From positions 1-23,356 of the forward strand of contig KZ992656.1 in NCBI GenBank assembly GCA_003614735.1: DNA of 23,356 bases, given 5' to 3'. The position numbers and the translations under genes were made by a program. The notes beneath the pieces were generated by a model, which was given only the letters and a program-made list of their open reading frames with translations, searched no databases and was not told where the DNA came from. Shown here piece after piece: positions 20,057-23,356 of this stretch. The stretch comes from Thamnocephalis sphaerospora. Lineage: Eukaryota > Zoopagomycota > Zoopagomycetes > Zoopagales > Sigmoideomycetaceae. Within the stretch, counting starts at the first letter, position 1; the number at the start of each line of letters is the position of its first letter.

Positions 20057-21592
20057 CTATAGTTTGCTCTCCTGCGACTTGGATGTGCTCGGAGCTGGAC
20101 CAACTCGTATAAGGCCCTCCTGCGCCACCGAAGCCACCAGACGCCCGTCCTGCGAATAGACACGCCCGCGTACAAACGCACGGTTTCCAGCGACACGATC
20201 ACCCTAGAGACATGCATGCTGTTAGTGTGTGGTCGTCAGATACAGCCGTGGCACACATTCTTACATCCATCACATAGAGGAGCCACTCGTCGGCGCGAAC
20301 AGGAGCGTGGAACCAGACGGTGTGATCTAGCGAGGCAATCATATTGACCCGCTCTGGACGGCTAAACGTATTGACACCGAGAGGCAGCGCGCCAGACCAG
20401 AGCAGCTGGTGGTCCGTCGAGTAGGCCAGCACGCACTGGTGCAAGTGTGGGTCGTTGTTTAGCTTGCCTGTCGCACGCATCCAAATCATCTGCAAATGGA
20501 CGTTGGTAAGCTAGAGCACGTAGCAATGCGGGCGCAAGACATACCTTGTGCGGATCCTGCTTCTTGGGAGATAGCCAGTCCTTGAGGGTTGGCTCGACCG
20601 TCTGGCGAATGTCGATGGGCGCCGGCTGGCAAATGATGGCATGGTCAGACAGGCACAGCAAAGCTTGATGCATTGCTAAAACTTACGTCGTCCAGCCGAA
20701 TCTGCAGCTCCTCATAAAGCTGTGGTGGCATGCCCTTGAGCTGCATCCAGTCGACCAGGATATCCTTGTGGCTATTTGGCAATTCAGCACGTCTCGTCAG
20801 TCGGCCGGTCTGTGCATATGCGATGCCCACAACTAGCCTACTTTCGCAGTGATTCTGGATCTGGAGCATTCGGCATGGGTACCTAGCAGCGGGTTTTTTT
20901 GGCAAAGCTCATCAGCGGAATTCCATGTCGGCAGACAGTTGCCGCTGTCTGCTTTACCTGGTATTCGTGATGCGATTCCTCCGGCACCTGGAAGCTACAG
21001 GTACAGGTAAAGATGCATCGGCCCTTTTGACTGGCTTTGACGGTCCGCGTCGCAAAGGACTTGCCTGCGCGTGTACAATGGTCAGTGCCGCTCGTGGCAA
21101 AACGCCATGACCGTTACGCACCATCGCGCACGCGCTGTACATGGTAGATGATGGGTACTGCCTGGTCGCCCGCTAGCAGAAAGTAGGTGTGCAACGACTA
21201 GCCGCAGAAACCAAATATCCGGCCGTCAGCCAAACGACCACACCGGGCTCACTTGCGCCGCTCGCCTTACATGGACGACAAAGCTAGCCGACACCGTCTT
21301 GGTTGCAGCCGCCAGTGCCTGGCCCACCACCTGGCCGCCTGGACAACGGTTAAAAGTGAATATGCCGTGCCGATATGCCAGCACGCGTCGCACATACCAA
21401 ATACGCCGCGTGCGCGGGGTGGTAGCCACAGGTGCTCAGTGCCAGAGCGGTAGAGATTGGGCTCAATCTCTGCAGCGCACGTTGGTTAGCGTCGCGTCCA
21501 GGTTGCAGGCAGCGCGACAAACGCCCACCTTCAAGCTCGAGGAATGCTTCAATAAGAGCGCGCTGTGGCGCGTTGTCGGACGAGTCGGACAT
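20057..21592 (-). CDS. TES1: peroxisomal acyl-CoA thioesterase II (TesB/ACOT8 family)
   Basis: The enzyme hydrolyses acyl-CoAs to free acid and CoA in peroxisomes, moderating beta-oxidation. Ten exons encode 321 aa: 21592-21529, 21469-21398, 21338-21271, 21197-21122, 21064-20958, 20882-20842, 20771-20687, 20625-20545, 20489-20265, 20203-20057; nine GT-AG introns of 55-75 nt. The first hotdog domain has LYRSGTEHLWLP, VFGGQVVGQALAAATKTV, SLHTYFLLAGDQAVPIIYHV and DGKSFATRTVKASQKG. The second has MRATGKLNND, VLAYSTDHQLL, ASLDHTVWFHAPVRADEWL and SVAQEGLIR. A plausible catalytic triad is D224, S251, Q301, the family Asp-Ser/Thr-Gln set. The protein ends Ser-Lys-Leu, a canonical PTS1. Its stop codon is 127 nt from the stop of convergent HUS1. 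It is divergent from the PPR gene across 289 nt. Confidence 0.95.
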
Positions 21593-21716
21593 GGCGGTAT
21601 GGACAGGACGTAGCAGGCGGCTTGGAAATGCGAGTGTGGCTGCGGCTGCGGCTTTAGCAAGCCGCGCGGTCCCTGGGAGCCGAGATGGTTCGGCAGTGTT
21701 GCCTGCCGACTGACCG

Positions 21717-21750
21717 TGGATCATTGAATCCATTTGGATCATTGAATCCA
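21717..21750. repeat. tandem 18-bp repeat in the divergent thioesterase/PPR promoter
   Basis: The 16-mer TGGATCATTGAATCCA occurs at 21717-21732 and 21735-21750, giving an 18-bp period. The unit is partly palindromic (TGGAT...ATCCA). Two identical copies in a 289-nt bidirectional promoter are suggestive of a regulator-binding site, though a chance slippage duplication would look the same. Confidence 0.75.
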
Positions 21751-21881
21751 GCGTAGGCTGTGTGAATCGTAACGCAGCGCCGCGACGCGTGCGTTTTTCC
21801 GCTTTGTCCTCCTTTCGCCCGTTCGCAGTTCTCGGTCGCCGCCGCTGTCACCGATCATTGTCCCACGTGCCGCTCGCCAAC

Positions 21882-23356
21882 ATGTATGCTTCGAGATTCG
21901 CACGCCGCGCGCTCCCGGGCGTAACGCGTGCCATGCGCAGCGCTGCCACGATCCCGCGTGCTGCGCGGCCTCTGCCGGGTTAGTGTTTAGCGGTCGCGCA
22001 GTGCTTGCATGGTAGATCCACCCGTGCTGATCGCGCTGAATGCCTGCCCGGTCACCTGCAACGGCCAGCAGCTGTCGCGCACATGACAATCACGACGACA
22101 ACGACGACGACGACGCAGCCTCCCCTAATTCGGCCGGCTACGCTGGAGACGCCGCTGGCTCAGTTCAACCAGCGTCTCCAGAGGTTTGTGAGGTACAATC
22201 GGCGCCAGGATTTCTGGAACACCATCGAGAATATGAAGGCGGAGAAGCTGGAGTTTGACGCGACTACCTGGGACGCCATTGCGACCATGTATGCAAACTG
22301 GAACGAGTGGGGCAGCGTCAAGGCGACGCTGGAGGAACGCCGTCTCGCTAAATTTCCGGCTACGGCTGCGACGTACACGGCTCTTTTCGAGGTAAGCAAC
22401 CATGGAGATTGTGTGTGGTGCTGGTCCTTGTGCTCACGTACATACCGGCGCCGAACAAGGCCAACGTCGCGCGCTACGCGCCGGATCACTGCGAGATGCT
22501 CATGGAAAACATGAACATCGACATGGTGGCGATGAACTCGACCATCTACGACAAGATCATCTTTGCTCGGGCGCGCACCGAGCCGGAACACGCGCTCCGC
22601 ACGCTGCAGGAAATGGGCGCCCGCGGCCTGACGCCATTCACCTCGTCGTATGCCTCGGTTGCACGCGCATTCAGCCATACCAAGGAGCCCAATGTCGCGC
22701 TAGCAGTGCTGCGCGAGGGCGAGCGCCGCGGCCAGGTCCCCACCAGCAGCTACTTTGACGTGCTCGAGTCGTCGGCTGATGGCGACTATATGGAAGGCGT
22801 TCTGTACTGCTGGAAAGCGCTTCTGGCCAACAAGCTGAACGTGCACGAGGGCGCCTGCTTGAAGGTGCTGCGTGCGGCAGCGGTCAGCGGCAACAGCGAG
22901 CTGGCCAGCGAGGTGCTACGGCATCTGTCTACGCAGGGCTACAAGTGCGGTGTGCAGCACTTTACGCCGCTCTTTGAAGCGCTGGTCAAGTCGGGCGACA
23001 TGGCTGCCTTTGGCGTGCTAGACCTGATGAACGAGACGGGTCTGCCGATCGACAGTGGCGTCGTGTCAGCGTGGACTGCACGGCTGTCCGGGTCGATTGA
23101 AGCGCTGGACCGTGGCTTCCGCCTGCTGGAGCGTCTGCACGAGCCGAGCGAGACTGGCGTGCCCGGCAAGCCCATCCACATTGCGCTATTCAACAGCGTG
23201 CTCACAGCGTGCATCAATCTGCGCGATGCGGAGCGCGCTGCAGAAACCTTCCAGGCGGCGGGCCGCCTTGGCGTGACCCCCAACACCGATTCGTACAATG
23301 CGATGCTGGCCGCCTGCCAGCTTGCTAAGCAGCCGGGAACAGCTGACGCGCTCTAC
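21882..23356 (+). CDS. mitochondrial pentatricopeptide repeat (PPR) protein, N-terminal part, runs off right edge
   Basis: PPR proteins bind organellar RNA and control its processing, stability or translation. Three exons are seen: 21882-21978, 22069-22391 and 22460 to the edge, giving at least 439 residues without a stop. Introns are 90 and 68 nt. Residues 1-35 (MYASRFARRALPGVTRAMR and following) are Arg/Ala-rich without acids, a typical mitochondrial presequence. A poly-Thr run (MTITTTTTTTTQ) follows. Then come about 35-residue helical repeats: FWNTIENMKAEKLEFDATTW, ALRTLQEMGARGLTPFTSSY, ALAVLREGERRGQVPTSSYF, AAFGVLDLMNETGLPIDSGV and AAETFQAAGRLGVTPNTDSY. The second intron's acceptor region offers CAGCAG at the first intron end, so one residue may vary. 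In-frame upstream codons without ATG nearer than 21762 leave a longer start possible. The exact orthologue is not recognised. Confidence 0.85.

Noticed and set aside
20755-20770. A second ATATCCTT on the plus strand
   Set aside because: It falls inside the thioesterase exon on the opposite strand (HKDILVDW) and arises from the palindrome GGATATCC, so it is not an intron donor.
1-23356. tRNA, rRNA or CRISPR features
   Set aside because: No cloverleaf with a GGTTCGA-type B box, no ribosomal core sequence and no regularly spaced repeats were seen on either strand by eye.

Overview
The window is nuclear DNA from a fungus. Genes are compact and split by many 55-100 nt introns with GT donors, AG acceptors and CTAAC-like branch sites. 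Peroxisomal and mitochondrial proteins carry fungal-type targeting signals, and BFR1, HUS1, malate synthase and a cAMP-receptor-like GPCR are all present. Intron density, the moderately high G+C of the genes and a probable minor-spliceosome (U12-type) intron point to an early-diverging lineage, perhaps a Zoopagomycota/Kickxellomycotina-like fungus. That placement is inference.

Layout: 1-759 (-) is the 5' part of an unrecognised protein, followed by a 1.6 kb purine-skewed spacer. Three genes then read rightward: mitochondrial lipoate-protein ligase (2368-4100, ten exons), the coiled-coil mRNP protein BFR1 (4614-6301) and a Cid1-type terminal nucleotidyltransferase (6684-8605). From 8606 to 11669 no intact gene can be supported. 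This AT-richer stretch holds decayed reading frames and related repeat copies that also occur just upstream of the nucleotidyltransferase, so it looks like a graveyard of mobile or duplicated sequence. A seven-helix receptor (11670-13246, +) converges on peroxisomal malate synthase (13489-15303, -). A 1.4 kb divergent spacer leads to ethanolamine kinase (16715-18315, +), the 9-1-1 clamp subunit HUS1 (18649-19929, +), peroxisomal acyl-CoA thioesterase (20057-21592, -) and a mitochondrial PPR protein (21882 to the right edge, +).

The genes are not an operon or a metabolic cluster. Malate synthase and the thioesterase both end in PTS1 tripeptides and both serve growth on fatty acids or C2 compounds, but they are 5 kb apart with unrelated genes between them.

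All exon structures were deduced by hand from frame continuity, splice signals and remembered family motifs. Nearly every junction restores a recognisable family sequence. The most notable observation is a 73-nt AT-AC intron in the lipoate ligase gene with U12-type donor and branch-site sequences. A 13-nt micro-exon in HUS1 comes next.
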